A DNA stretch of 36,496 nucleotides from UBA2450 sp045132035 (GTDB lineage Bacteria; Bacillota_I; Bacilli_A; RFN20; CAG-826): the NCBI GenBank assembly GCA_045132035.1, contig JBGURM010000025.1, forward strand, positions 1 through 36,496. Reading direction: 5' to 3'. How positions within the stretch are numbered: the first letter of the stretch is position 1; every line of letters begins with the position of its first letter. The translations under genes and the position numbers were made by a program. The notes beneath the pieces are model-generated. The model was not told the DNA's origin, did no database searches, and worked only from the letters and a program-made list of their open reading frames with translations. Shown here piece after piece: positions 23,757 through 31,348 of this stretch.

Positions 23757-24283
23757 ATATGTGGCCTAGCAAATTCGCTAAATCCAAGGACAAAAATTTC
23801 AACATAATCTTCAAATGGAACTAAGTGATTTCCGTATATACAAGTCTGAAAGATTATTCCAAATTCATTGGTTTTAAGGTGGTTATCTTTGAAACCATTT
23901 TTATTTAAATAAAAGTCTTGCCTTCTTTTTCTTAAATCGTTATCGCTATATTTTTCACTAACTTCTTCATAACAAAGAAGAATTACTCTGTCTTTATGAA
24001 AATCTTTTACCCAAGATAAGATTTTACTTCCCCATCCTTGATTTCTAATCTCTTTGTTAACCGCTAAAAAGAAGACATAACAAATATCTTTATAAGTTGT
24101 TAGTTGGACGAAACCAATAAATAGGTTGTTTTCATAGAAAGCGTAGATATTATTTGTGTCTTTTAAAGCACTTGAAAAAAAGTAATGCGCTGGAGGTCTT
24201 TCGTTTTTTGGGAAAGCACTTAAAAACGAAGCTTTGACATCTTTTTTGATTTCTTTGTTGTTCTTGTAGTTTAACGCAACCAT
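23741..24283 (-). CDS. GNAT family N-acetyltransferase
   Basis: The 180-residue protein has a GNAT fold: an acetyl-CoA loop NQGWGSKILSWVKDF (family motif A, Q/RxxGxG/A), preceded by the strand ICYVFFLAVNKE, and a motif B region with RRQDFYLNKNGFKDN. Its substrate cannot be told from the sequence. It is monocistronic, facing mnmA, and divergent from the flavodoxin operon. A TAAAAT lies eight bases before the ATG with no usable Shine-Dalgarno. Confidence 0.8.
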   Translation of the reverse strand: MVALNYKNNKEIKKDVKASFLSAFPKNERPPAHYFFSSALKDTNNIYAFYENNLFIGFVQLTTYKDICYVFFLAVNKEIRNQGWGSKILSWVKDFHKDRVILLCYEEVSEKYSDNDLRKRRQDFYLNKNGFKDNHLKTNEFGIIFQTCIYGNHLVPFEDYVEIFVLGFSEFARPHIKRAD

Positions 24284-24291
24284 ACCTTATT

Positions 24292-24297
24292 ATTTTA
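24292..24297 (-). promoter_or_regulatory. -10 box of the GNAT gene, predicted leaderless start
   Basis: On the minus strand TAAAAT (24297-24292) ends eight bases before the ATG at 24283. The AAGG just before the ATG is too close to act as a Shine-Dalgarno. The match to -10 consensus is 5 of 6. Confidence 0.45.
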
Positions 24298-24344
24298 CTT
24301 TGCGAAAATTTCTTTTAAAAACTATTTCTTAAACTTTGTTTATT

Positions 24345-24364
24345 TGCAATAATTGAATTGAGGT
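24345..24364 (+). promoter_or_regulatory. Extended -10 and ribosome-binding site of the flavodoxin operon
   Basis: TGC precedes AATAAT (24345-24353), an extended -10 pattern; the -35 region is weak. GAGGT (24360-24364) lies nine bases before ATG 24374. Because the -10 and Shine-Dalgarno are only six bases apart, the leader would be about 14 nt. Confidence 0.4.
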
Positions 24365-24373
24365 ATTTAATAC

Positions 24374-24880
24374 ATGAAAACATTAATTGTGTATTTCTCA
24401 CGTACTGGTGAGAATAGTGTTAATGGTGAAATAGAAATTATCACCAAAGGTTTTACTGAAGTTGTTGCCGAAAAGATTGCAAAAAAGACTGGTGGCGACT
24501 TATTCAAACTCGAACCTGAAATCCCATATCCAACTAATTATGATGAATGTGTCAAAAGAAGTAGAATCGAGGATCAATACAATGAAAAGATCCCATATTT
24601 ACACCCACTTTCATCTTTAGATGAATATGATGTTATTTATTTAGGATTCCCATGCTGGTGGAGAACATATCCTCGTGTTGTTGCTTCATTTATTAGAGAC
24701 CACTCTTGGGTTGGGAAAACTGTTTATCCTTTCGCTACTAACGAAGAAGGTGCTTTAGGTTTAGCGGAAATGGAACTCAAAGGAGCCTTAAGAGGAGCAA
24801 TCCTAAAAAAAGGATTTGCCTGTAAAGGCAGTGAAGTCAATAACGTTGACGACAAATTAGATAATTGGATTGGAAAATAA
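24374..24880 (+). CDS. Flavodoxin family protein
   Basis: This is an FMN-binding electron carrier of 168 residues. MKTLIVYFSRTGENS is the phosphate-binding opening of a flavodoxin fold; YLGFPCWWRTYPRVVASFI is the second FMN loop, of the flavodoxin_4 type rather than the classical short flavodoxin. It heads a cluster with a flavodiiron protein and rubredoxin and so is a likely donor in oxygen or NO reduction, but flavodoxin_4 members also work as quinone or nitro reductases. The next gene starts two bases after the stop. Confidence 0.88.
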   Translation: MKTLIVYFSRTGENSVNGEIEIITKGFTEVVAEKIAKKTGGDLFKLEPEIPYPTNYDECVKRSRIEDQYNEKIPYLHPLSSLDEYDVIYLGFPCWWRTYPRVVASFIRDHSWVGKTVYPFATNEEGALGLAEMELKGALRGAILKKGFACKGSEVNNVDDKLDNWIGK

Positions 24881-24882
24881 AT

Positions 24883-26682
24883 ATGAAAAATGTTACAAAA
24901 GATATCTTTTATGTTGGTGTTAATGACCACCAAGTAGATTTATTCGAAGGACAATATGTCGTACCAAATGGTATGGCGTATAACTCCTATGTCATCAAAG
25001 ATGACTTAATTGCTATTATGGACACAGTGGACCAACATTTCACTGATGAATGGCTCAAAAATGTTAAAGAAGTATTAGGAGATAAGAAACCAACATACTT
25101 AATCGTTCAACATATGGAACCAGACCATTCCGCTAACATCATGAATTTGATTAAAGCGTATCCAGATGTTTATGTTGTTGGTAACGCTAAAACATTTAAG
25201 ATGATGGAACAATTCTTCCATGAAGAAATCCCACATCGTTTAGTGGTTAATGAAGGCGATACATTAAATTTAGGAAGTCATGTTCTTCACTTCGTATTTG
25301 CACCAATGGTGCACTGGCCAGAAGTTATGGTGACATACGATGAAAAAGATAAGGTCTTATTCTCCGCTGATGGATTTGGTAAATTTGGTGCTTTAGATGT
25401 CGAAGAAGATTGGGCGTGTGAAGCAAGAAGATATTACATTGGCATCGTTGGAAAATATGGTGCTCAAGTACAAGCTCTTCTTAAAAAGGCCGCTACATTA
25501 GATATTCAAATTATCTGCCCATTACATGGACCAGTATTAAGTGAAAATTTAGGTTATTACCTAAATCTATATGATATTTGGAGCGGATATAAAACCGAAA
25601 CTGAAGGTGTCGCTATTTTCTATACTTCAGTATATGGACATACAAAAGCTGCTGCAGAATTATTAGCCAAAGAATTAGAAGCAAATGGAACTCCAAAAAT
25701 TGCTTTAAATGATTTAGCTAGAGAAGATATGGCGGAATGCGTTGAAGATGCATTTAGATATGGAAAAATTGTTTTAGCAACAACTACCTATAACGCTGGT
25801 ATTTTCCCATTTATGGATGAGTTCATCGCTCATTTAGTGGAAAGAAATTTCCAAAACAAAAAGATTGGTTTAATTGAAAATGGAACATGGGCTCCTTTAG
25901 CTGCTAAAGTGATGACCGACAAATTATCAGGATGCAAGAATATTCAATTCATTCAACCAACCGTGAAGATTTTATCTTCAATGACTGAAGAAAATAAAGA
26001 ACAAATTAAAGCTTTAGCAGACGCATTAAGCGAAGAATATAAAGCTAAAAAAGAAATTATCGAAGAAAAGAAACCAGAAATCGATTCTAAAGCCTTATTT
26101 AAAATCGGATATGGTTTATATGTCGTTACTTCTAGAGATGGCAACAAGGATAACGGTTTAATCGTTAACACTGTTACTCAACTAACAGACACCCCACTTA
26201 GAGTGGCGGTTAATATTAACAAACTCAATTATTCTCACGATATGATTAAAAAGAGTGGAGTTCTTAATGTTAATTGCTTGAATATTGAAGCTCCATTCAG
26301 TATTTTCCAACAATATGGCTTTGCCTCAGGTAAGGATAAAAACAAATTTGAAGGTAAAGAAATCGTTAGAAGCGCTAACGGAGTGGCGGTTCTTACAGAA
26401 TTCGTTAACTCTGTTATCTCTTTAAAGGTTGATCAATATGTTGATTTAGGAACACACGGAATGTTCATTTGTTCGGTAACTGAATCAAAGGTTATCAACA
26501 ATGTTGAAACTATGACTTACAATTACTATCAAGCAAATGTCAAACCAAAACCACAAACAGAAAAGAAAAAAGGCTATGTATGTAAAGTATGTGGATATGT
26601 CTATGAAGGAGATGAACTCCCAGATGACTTTGTCTGCCCACTTTGTAAACACGGACCTGCTGATTTTGAAGAAATTAAATAG
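24883..26682 (+). CDS. Four-domain flavodiiron protein (diiron + flavodoxin + flavin reductase + rubredoxin)
   Basis: Flavodiiron proteins reduce O2 to water or NO to N2O in anaerobes. ATG 24883 gives the usual MKNVTKDIFYVGV start; the earlier TTG is not needed. The diiron ligands are all seen: His77, Glu79, Asp81 (QHMEPDHS), His144 (VHWPE), Asp163 (SADGFG) and His215 (CPLHGP). A flavodoxin domain starts near 248 (VAIFYTSVYGHTKAAAELL). From about 400 a flavin-reductase domain follows (FKIGYGLYVVTSRDGNKDNG). The last 52 residues are a rubredoxin with two Cys pairs (CKVCGYVYEG and CPLCKHG). At 599 residues this is much longer than the 400-residue core and could carry its own electron relay. No strong ribosome-binding site; probably coupled to the flavodoxin gene. 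Confidence 0.95.
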   Translation: MKNVTKDIFYVGVNDHQVDLFEGQYVVPNGMAYNSYVIKDDLIAIMDTVDQHFTDEWLKNVKEVLGDKKPTYLIVQHMEPDHSANIMNLIKAYPDVYVVGNAKTFKMMEQFFHEEIPHRLVVNEGDTLNLGSHVLHFVFAPMVHWPEVMVTYDEKDKVLFSADGFGKFGALDVEEDWACEARRYYIGIVGKYGAQVQALLKKAATLDIQIICPLHGPVLSENLGYYLNLYDIWSGYKTETEGVAIFYTSVYGHTKAAAELLAKELEANGTPKIALNDLAREDMAECVEDAFRYGKIVLATTTYNAGIFPFMDEFIAHLVERNFQNKKIGLIENGTWAPLAAKVMTDKLSGCKNIQFIQPTVKILSSMTEENKEQIKALADALSEEYKAKKEIIEEKKPEIDSKALFKIGYGLYVVTSRDGNKDNGLIVNTVTQLTDTPLRVAVNINKLNYSHDMIKKSGVLNVNCLNIEAPFSIFQQYGFASGKDKNKFEGKEIVRSANGVAVLTEFVNSVISLKVDQYVDLGTHGMFICSVTESKVINNVETMTYNYYQANVKPKPQTEKKKGYVCKVCGYVYEGDELPDDFVCPLCKHGPADFEEIK

Positions 26683-26694
26683 GAGGACTATTCA

Positions 26695-26856
26695 ATGAAA
26701 TACGTCTGTACAGCATGTGGATTCGTCTACGACGAAGCACTCGGTGATCCAGTTAATGGAATCGCTCCAGGAACAAAATTTGAGGATTTACCAGATACTT
26801 ACTTATGTCCATGGTGTGGCATGGGCAAAGATGCCTTCGTTAAAGAAGAACAATAA
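26695..26856 (+). CDS. Rubredoxin
   Basis: This 53-residue iron protein has MKYVCTACGFVYDEALGDP at the N terminus and LCPWCGMGKDAF at the C terminus, giving the two CxxC knuckles that bind one iron. The invariant Trp near residue 37 of most rubredoxins is not in the usual place; Tyr-Leu occurs there, and Trp sits inside the second CxxC. AGGAGG (26681-26686), which overlaps the flavodiiron stop region, lies eight bases before the ATG, one of the strongest ribosome-binding sites in the window. It should carry electrons to the flavodiiron protein, which already contains a rubredoxin domain. A terminator follows. Confidence 0.95.
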   Translation: MKYVCTACGFVYDEALGDPVNGIAPGTKFEDLPDTYLCPWCGMGKDAFVKEEQ

Positions 26857-26864
26857 AAATATAT

Positions 26865-26897
26865 GCCCGTTCTTACTCATTTAAGAGCGGGCTTTTT
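26865..26897 (+). terminator. Terminator after rubredoxin
   Basis: GCCCGTTCTT (26865-26874) pairs with AAGAGCGGGC (26883-26892), one pair being T-G, over an 8-base loop, followed by five T (26893-26897). The next ATG is only three bases further on. Confidence 0.88.
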
Positions 26898-26900
26898 ACT

Positions 26901-27764
26901 ATGAAAAATCGTTTTAATAAAGATGAGTTAATTTTCTTGGAGAAATTTTCTAGTAAATTTGCTTCTGCAAGAGACTATTATTGGTTAGCTAGAAAACAAA
27001 AAGAAGAAAAGTATTATTCCTATCACACTAATAGGGTTTCTTTTGCGTTACAGCAATCTGCTTATTCAGGTGATGAATGGGGAATGTATGAACTTGGTTT
27101 ATTGTTATTAAATGAAAAAGATCGACTCCCTGAAGCGTTATCTTGGATATATCAAAGCGCTATTAAAGGAAATGAGGCCGCTAAAAAACTTATCTATGAT
27201 AAGTGGGCTGAAATATATTCAAAAGTAATGACATACTCTATTAAAGATAATAGTGAATACGCAAATCTTGAAGTTAAAAGCGCTCTACTCACTGCAATGC
27301 TATTAATTCATCTTGGCTTAGATGATTGGAACTCTTTAAAAGAAGAAGATAAAATTTATCGAGTTAGTGATTTAGTTAATAATCTCACTAGAATATACGA
27401 CATTCCGAATATCAAAGTCGAATTTAAAAAAGAAGTTACATATAATAACGGACAAAGTCGCGCTCAAGGACTTGCTTATCCAAACATCTATTTAATTCAA
27501 ATCGATTCAAGTGTTCTATTAAATTATGAAAGACTGATTCAAGTAATTTTCCACGAAGTTGGACATGAAATCGTTTTTACAATGAGAAACATTTCTTATC
27601 CAAAACAAAATGAATTATTAGCTAGATTTGGTTTAACTAGAGATCGACTTAAGCAGTGGCAAAATGATGAAATTGGATACGCTATTACATTAAATGAAGA
27701 AGATCCAGATACGCTTAGCTATGGGGTGTGGTGGACATATTATTTATATTTCCCAAAAAGATAA
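26901..27764 (+). CDS. Unrecognised protein with Sel1-like repeats and an HExxH zinc-peptidase-like motif
   Basis: I do not recognise this 287-residue protein. About residues 45-105 resemble Sel1/TPR-like helical pairs (SAYSGDEWGMYELGLLLL, then EALSWIYQSAIKGNEAAKKL). The C-terminal half contains LIQVIFHEVGHEIVFTM, an HExxH motif with His218, Glu219 and His222, and a downstream Glu257 in NDEIGYAI that could be a third zinc ligand, as in minimal gluzincins. There is no signal peptide or clear membrane segment, so it is probably cytoplasmic. It starts three bases after the rubredoxin terminator with no Shine-Dalgarno; no earlier in-frame start exists. It is followed by the alaS leader and is not obviously linked to either neighbour. 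Confidence 0.8.
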   Translation: MKNRFNKDELIFLEKFSSKFASARDYYWLARKQKEEKYYSYHTNRVSFALQQSAYSGDEWGMYELGLLLLNEKDRLPEALSWIYQSAIKGNEAAKKLIYDKWAEIYSKVMTYSIKDNSEYANLEVKSALLTAMLLIHLGLDDWNSLKEEDKIYRVSDLVNNLTRIYDIPNIKVEFKKEVTYNNGQSRAQGLAYPNIYLIQIDSSVLLNYERLIQVIFHEVGHEIVFTMRNISYPKQNELLARFGLTRDRLKQWQNDEIGYAITLNEEDPDTLSYGVWWTYYLYFPKR

Positions 27765-27790
27765 ACATAAAATTTATTTAAATTTATGTT
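27764..27790 (+). terminator. Weak AT-only hairpin after the HExxH gene
   Basis: AACATAAAATTTA (27764-27776) can pair with TAAATTTATGTT (27779-27790) with one bulged A. There is no T-run and no GC pair except one, so termination is doubtful. Its right arm touches the -35 of the alaS promoter. Confidence 0.3.
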
Positions 27791-27817
27791 GTTAACGATT
27801 AAGTAATAATTTAAAAT
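27789..27817 (+). promoter_or_regulatory. Promoter for the alaS T-box leader
   Basis: TTGTTA (27789-27794) and TAAAAT (27812-27817) are 17 bases apart, which places transcription start near 27824, just before the first T-box stem. The fit of the predicted start to the start of Stem I supports the call. Confidence 0.65.
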
Positions 27818-27823
27818 ACAAAT

Positions 27824-28024
27824 CGGAAACAAACTTTAGTTAATTCATTTATAGAGAGTGCGGATGGTGGAAGCGCATAATGAATCTAAAGAAGCCACTT
27901 CCCTTGTTTCGGGTAATGCCGACGATTCATTAACGTAATTAATGATTAATTAAGAGCACATCGCAATAGCGAGTGAAATAGGATGGTATCGCGGCAAAGT
28001 TCGTTCCTAATATAGGAACGTTTT
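27824..28024 (+). ncRNA. T-box riboswitch controlling alaS (tRNA-Ala)
   Basis: Stem I can be traced: GAAACAA (27826-27832) pairs with TTGTTTC (27904-27910), CTTTAG (27834-27839) with CTAAAG (27886-27891), and a distal hairpin TGCG...CGCA contains GATGGTGGAAG, the usual T-box apical sequence after AGAGAG. The 3' side of the lower internal loop holds GCC (27894-27896) followed by A, an alanine codon and the likely specifier. The T-box core is GGATGGTATCGCGG (27981-27994), whose TGGT would pair with the ACCA end of uncharged tRNA-Ala. The core differs from the common GGGTGGTACCGCG at two places. A terminator follows, and binding of uncharged tRNA should allow read-through into alaS. Confidence 0.93.
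28002..28024 (+). terminator. Regulated terminator of the alaS T-box
   Basis: CGTTCC (28002-28007) pairs with GGAACG (28015-28020) over loop TAATATA, followed by TTTTATTATATTT. The 5' arm overlaps the region needed for the antiterminator downstream of the T-box core. Confidence 0.88.
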
Positions 28025-28046
28025 ATTATATTTGGGAGAAAAAAAT

Positions 28047-30650
28047 ATGAAAAAGATGACTGGTAGTGAAATTAGAAGCACATGGTTAAAATTCTTTGAA
28101 AGTAAAGGACATCACATCGAACCTGGAAGTTCTTTAATTCCAAAAAATGACCCAACTTTACTTTGGATTAACGCTGGTGTAGCGGCACTTAAGAAATATT
28201 TTGATGGAAGTGAAGTTCCACCAAGTAGAAGAATTACTAACGCTCAAAAGAGTATTAGAACAAACGACATTGAAAATGTTGGTAGAACTGATAGACACCA
28301 CACATTCTTTGAAATGTTAGGAAACTTCTCCATTGGAGATTATTTCCGTAATGAAGTTATCCCTTGGGCGTGGGAATTATTAACTAGTGAAAAATATTTT
28401 GGCTTTGATCCAGAACTTTTATATATCACTCATTTCCCAGATGATATGGACACAAAAAGATGTTGGATGAATGCTGGAGTAAAAGAAGATCACCTCATTC
28501 CTTTAGAAGGAAACTTCTGGGAAATCGGAGATGGTCCATGTGGTCCAGATACAGAAATCTATTTTGACCGTGGTGAAAAATATGATCCAAAACATATCGG
28601 AATTGATCTACTTAAAAACGATATGGAAAATGATCGTTATATCGAAATATGGAATATTGTCTTCTCACAATTTAACGCGGTAAGTGGTAAAAAGAGAAGC
28701 GAATATAAAGAATTACCAAGTAAAAACATTGATACAGGTGCAGGCTTAGAAAGACTTGCTTGTGTTATGCAAGGAACACAGTCCAATTTTGAAACAGATT
28801 TATTCTGGCCAATCATTGAGAAAGTTCAAGAACTTTCAAATAAAAAATATGAATCAAATAAAATGGCCTTTAGAGTTATTGCTGATCATATTAGAGCAGT
28901 TACATTCGCGACTGCTGATGGAGAAGTTTTCTCTAATGAAGGTAGAGGCTATGTCCTCCGTAGATTAGTCCGTAGAGCGGAACGTTTTGGTAGAGTCTTA
29001 GGAATTGATAAACCATTCTTATATCAACTAGTTGATATCGTTGTATCAATTATGAAAGATTTCTATCCATACTTAATTGAAAAAGCTGATTATGTTAAAA
29101 AGCTTGTTATTGCCGAAGAAGAGAAATTCTTAAAGACTCTCTCTAATGGTGAATCACTCTTAAATGATTTAATTAAAGGCAAGAGTGAACTCTCTGGAAA
29201 AGATATGTTTAAACTCTATGACACATTCGGTTTCCCTAAAGAATTAACTTTAGAAATCTGTGAAGAGAATGGTGTCACAGTCAACATTGAAGAATTCAAT
29301 GAAGAGATGAAAAAACAAAAAGAAAGAGCGAGAGCCGCTCGTGGAGATTTACAATCCATGAATAAGCAATCAATCGACTTAATGGAATTCACTAAAGAAA
29401 GCAAATTCAACTATGAAATTACTGAATGTGATAGCGAAGTCATCGGTTTATTCGTCGATGGCGAAAAAGTTGATTCTTTAAGTGGAGAAGGCGACTTAAT
29501 TGTTAAAGAAACCCCATTCTATGCAGAAAGCGGTGGACAAATCGCTGATGTTGGTGTCATTAAAAATGACAACATGGAAGCAAGAGTTTCTAATGTTAAT
29601 AAAGCACCTAATAAACAACACTTGCATCACGTTACCGTGTTATATGGTGAAATCAAAGTTGGTGATAAAGTTCACTTATCAATTGATTCATTAAATAGAA
29701 AATTAATTGCAAGAAACCATAGCTCTGTTCACTTACTTCAAAGCGCATTAACTGAAGTCCTTGGAAGTCACGTTGCTCAAAAAGGCAGCTATGTCTCTAG
29801 TGAATATATTCACTTTGACTTCTCTCACTTTGAAAAGATGAAAGAAGAAGAGATTGCAGAAGTTGAAAGAAAGGTTAATCGTTGGATTAGCGAAGCTATC
29901 GAAGAAGAGACCAAAGTTCTTTCAATTGATGAAGCAAGAAAGATCGGTGCGAAAGCCTTATTTGATGATAAATATGGCGATGTTGTTAGAGTCGTTTGCT
30001 TTGGTGAAGTCTCTAAAGAATTCTGCGGTGGCACTCATGTTAAAAATACCCAAGATATCGGTGTCTTTGTAATTGAAAGCGAAGAGAGTGTTGCTAGTGG
30101 AGTCCGCCGTATTGTTGCTAGAACATCTATTGGAGCGTATGAACTTCTTAAGAAACGTGAAAATATGTTGAATCAAGCAAGAAATATCGTTGGCGCTGGT
30201 TCATATTCAGAAGTTTCAATTAGACTTAATACATTATTAAATGAAAAAGCTGAATTAAAGAAGACTGTCGAATCTCTTAATAGCAAACTCGCTAATAGCG
30301 AAGCAAACGCTATTAATAATGAATTCACTAATTGTGGTAGCTACGAATTATTAGTAAAATATCTTAAAGATACTAATAGAAATGCAGCCTCAACTTTAAT
30401 TGATAAACTTAAAGTTTCTCACCCAAATTCTGTCATCGTTTTAATCGCTGATGATGGAGCGTCACTACCTGTTATTTGTAGTGTAAATGGCGAAGCATTA
30501 AAATCTTATAAAGCAGGTGATTTAGTAAGACTCGTTGCCGGTGAATTAGGTGGATCAGGAGGAGGTCGTCCAGACTTCGCAAGTGGAGCGGGCAAAGACC
30601 ACTCTAAAGTTGAATCCGCTATTAAGTTAGTGAAGGAAACTGTTAAATAA
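28047..30650 (+). CDS. alaS: Alanyl-tRNA synthetase
   Basis: AlaRS charges tRNA-Ala. ATG 28047 is chosen because GGGAG (28034-28038) lies eight bases upstream; an earlier TTG at 28032 would swallow it. The class II catalytic core shows IRSTWLKFFESKGHHIEPGS, then LLWINAGVAALKKYF and RTDRHHTFFEMLGNFSIGDY. The editing domain keeps its zinc ligands: His558 and His562 (NHSSVHLL), Cys660 and His664 (EFCGGTHV). The C-terminal C-Ala domain ends LGGSGGGRPDFASGAGKD. Length 867 is normal. ruvX starts on the base after the stop. Regulation is by the T-box leader just upstream. Confidence 0.98.
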   Translation: MKKMTGSEIRSTWLKFFESKGHHIEPGSSLIPKNDPTLLWINAGVAALKKYFDGSEVPPSRRITNAQKSIRTNDIENVGRTDRHHTFFEMLGNFSIGDYFRNEVIPWAWELLTSEKYFGFDPELLYITHFPDDMDTKRCWMNAGVKEDHLIPLEGNFWEIGDGPCGPDTEIYFDRGEKYDPKHIGIDLLKNDMENDRYIEIWNIVFSQFNAVSGKKRSEYKELPSKNIDTGAGLERLACVMQGTQSNFETDLFWPIIEKVQELSNKKYESNKMAFRVIADHIRAVTFATADGEVFSNEGRGYVLRRLVRRAERFGRVLGIDKPFLYQLVDIVVSIMKDFYPYLIEKADYVKKLVIAEEEKFLKTLSNGESLLNDLIKGKSELSGKDMFKLYDTFGFPKELTLEICEENGVTVNIEEFNEEMKKQKERARAARGDLQSMNKQSIDLMEFTKESKFNYEITECDSEVIGLFVDGEKVDSLSGEGDLIVKETPFYAESGGQIADVGVIKNDNMEARVSNVNKAPNKQHLHHVTVLYGEIKVGDKVHLSIDSLNRKLIARNHSSVHLLQSALTEVLGSHVAQKGSYVSSEYIHFDFSHFEKMKEEEIAEVERKVNRWISEAIEEETKVLSIDEARKIGAKALFDDKYGDVVRVVCFGEVSKEFCGGTHVKNTQDIGVFVIESEESVASGVRRIVARTSIGAYELLKKRENMLNQARNIVGAGSYSEVSIRLNTLLNEKAELKKTVESLNSKLANSEANAINNEFTNCGSYELLVKYLKDTNRNAASTLIDKLKVSHPNSVIVLIADDGASLPVICSVNGEALKSYKAGDLVRLVAGELGGSGGGRPDFASGAGKDHSKVESAIKLVKETVK

Positions 30651-31076
30651 ATGGATAAATATATCGGATTAGATTTAGGAACAGTGACTTTAGGAATCGC
30701 AACGAGTGATTCACTTGGATTTGTCCATGGCTTAGAGACATTTAGATTCCCAAAAGAAGCATATTCACAAGCGCGTAAACGCGTTCATGAAGTTGTAGAA
30801 AAAACTGGAATCAAAAATATTGTTATTGGTTTACCAATAAATATGGATGGCTCTCAAGGCTGGAGAGCGGAATCTTCAATTAGATTTAAAGAAGATTTGC
30901 TTAAAGAAGATCCAACTTTAAAAATTGATTTACAAGATGAAAGAATGACGAGTATTTCTGCTCATAAAACTCTTTATGAGATGAATGTTTCTTCTAAAAA
31001 GCATAAAGAAACTGTGGATAGAATTGCAGCCTGTGAAATACTTGATTTCTATATCAGGATGAAAGGAAACAAATAA
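30651..31076 (+). CDS. ruvX: Holliday-junction resolvase-like protein RuvX/YqgF
   Basis: This protein of 141 residues has the YqgF RNase H-like fold: YIGLDLGTVTLGIATSD (first catalytic Asp), then NIVIGLPINMDGSQG, LQDERMTSISAHKTL (conserved Glu/Asp) and a final DRIAACEILDFYI. Family members act in pre-16S rRNA 5'-end processing, and a resolvase role was also proposed. The position after alaS is conserved in Firmicutes; the small gene ireB (yrzL, DUF965), which usually sits between them, is missing here. Confidence 0.93.
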   Translation: MDKYIGLDLGTVTLGIATSDSLGFVHGLETFRFPKEAYSQARKRVHEVVEKTGIKNIVIGLPINMDGSQGWRAESSIRFKEDLLKEDPTLKIDLQDERMTSISAHKTLYEMNVSSKKHKETVDRIAACEILDFYIRMKGNK

Positions 31077-31078
31077 TT

Positions 31079-31348
31079 ATGGATTTAATGGACGAAAAAC
31101 AAATTACCATCATGGATGAAGATGGAAATCAACATGTGATGGAAATCCTCTTTACTTACGAACACCCAGAAAGAGGTAAGAAGTACGTCTTCTTATATGA
31201 AAAAAATAACCCTGAAGAAATTATCGCGATGGAATATAACGATAATGGAGAGTTATTTGAAATTGAAAGTGAAGAAGAATACGAAGAAGTCGAAGAAGTG
31301 TTTAACGCTTTTAATGAAGACAACTTCGAAGGCGATAGTGAGAACTAA
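31079..31348 (+). CDS. DUF1292 family protein (YrzB-like)
   Basis: The acidic 89-residue protein contains ITIMDEDGNQHVMEILFTYE, then KKYVFLYEKNNPEEIIAMEY and an ending rich in Glu, the features of DUF1292 (UPF0473/YrzB). The family follows ruvX in many Firmicutes and has no established function. It begins two bases after the ruvX stop. Its TAA overlaps the stop of the convergent ChrA gene by four bases (CTAA), with no room for a terminator. Confidence 0.88.
   Translation: MDLMDEKQITIMDEDGNQHVMEILFTYEHPERGKKYVFLYEKNNPEEIIAMEYNDNGELFEIESEEEYEEVEEVFNAFNEDNFEGDSEN

Noticed and set aside
24865..24882. Earlier TTG start for the flavodiiron protein
   Set aside because: It would overlap the flavodoxin gene by 16 bases and adds residues not found in the family; ATG 24883 gives the standard opening.
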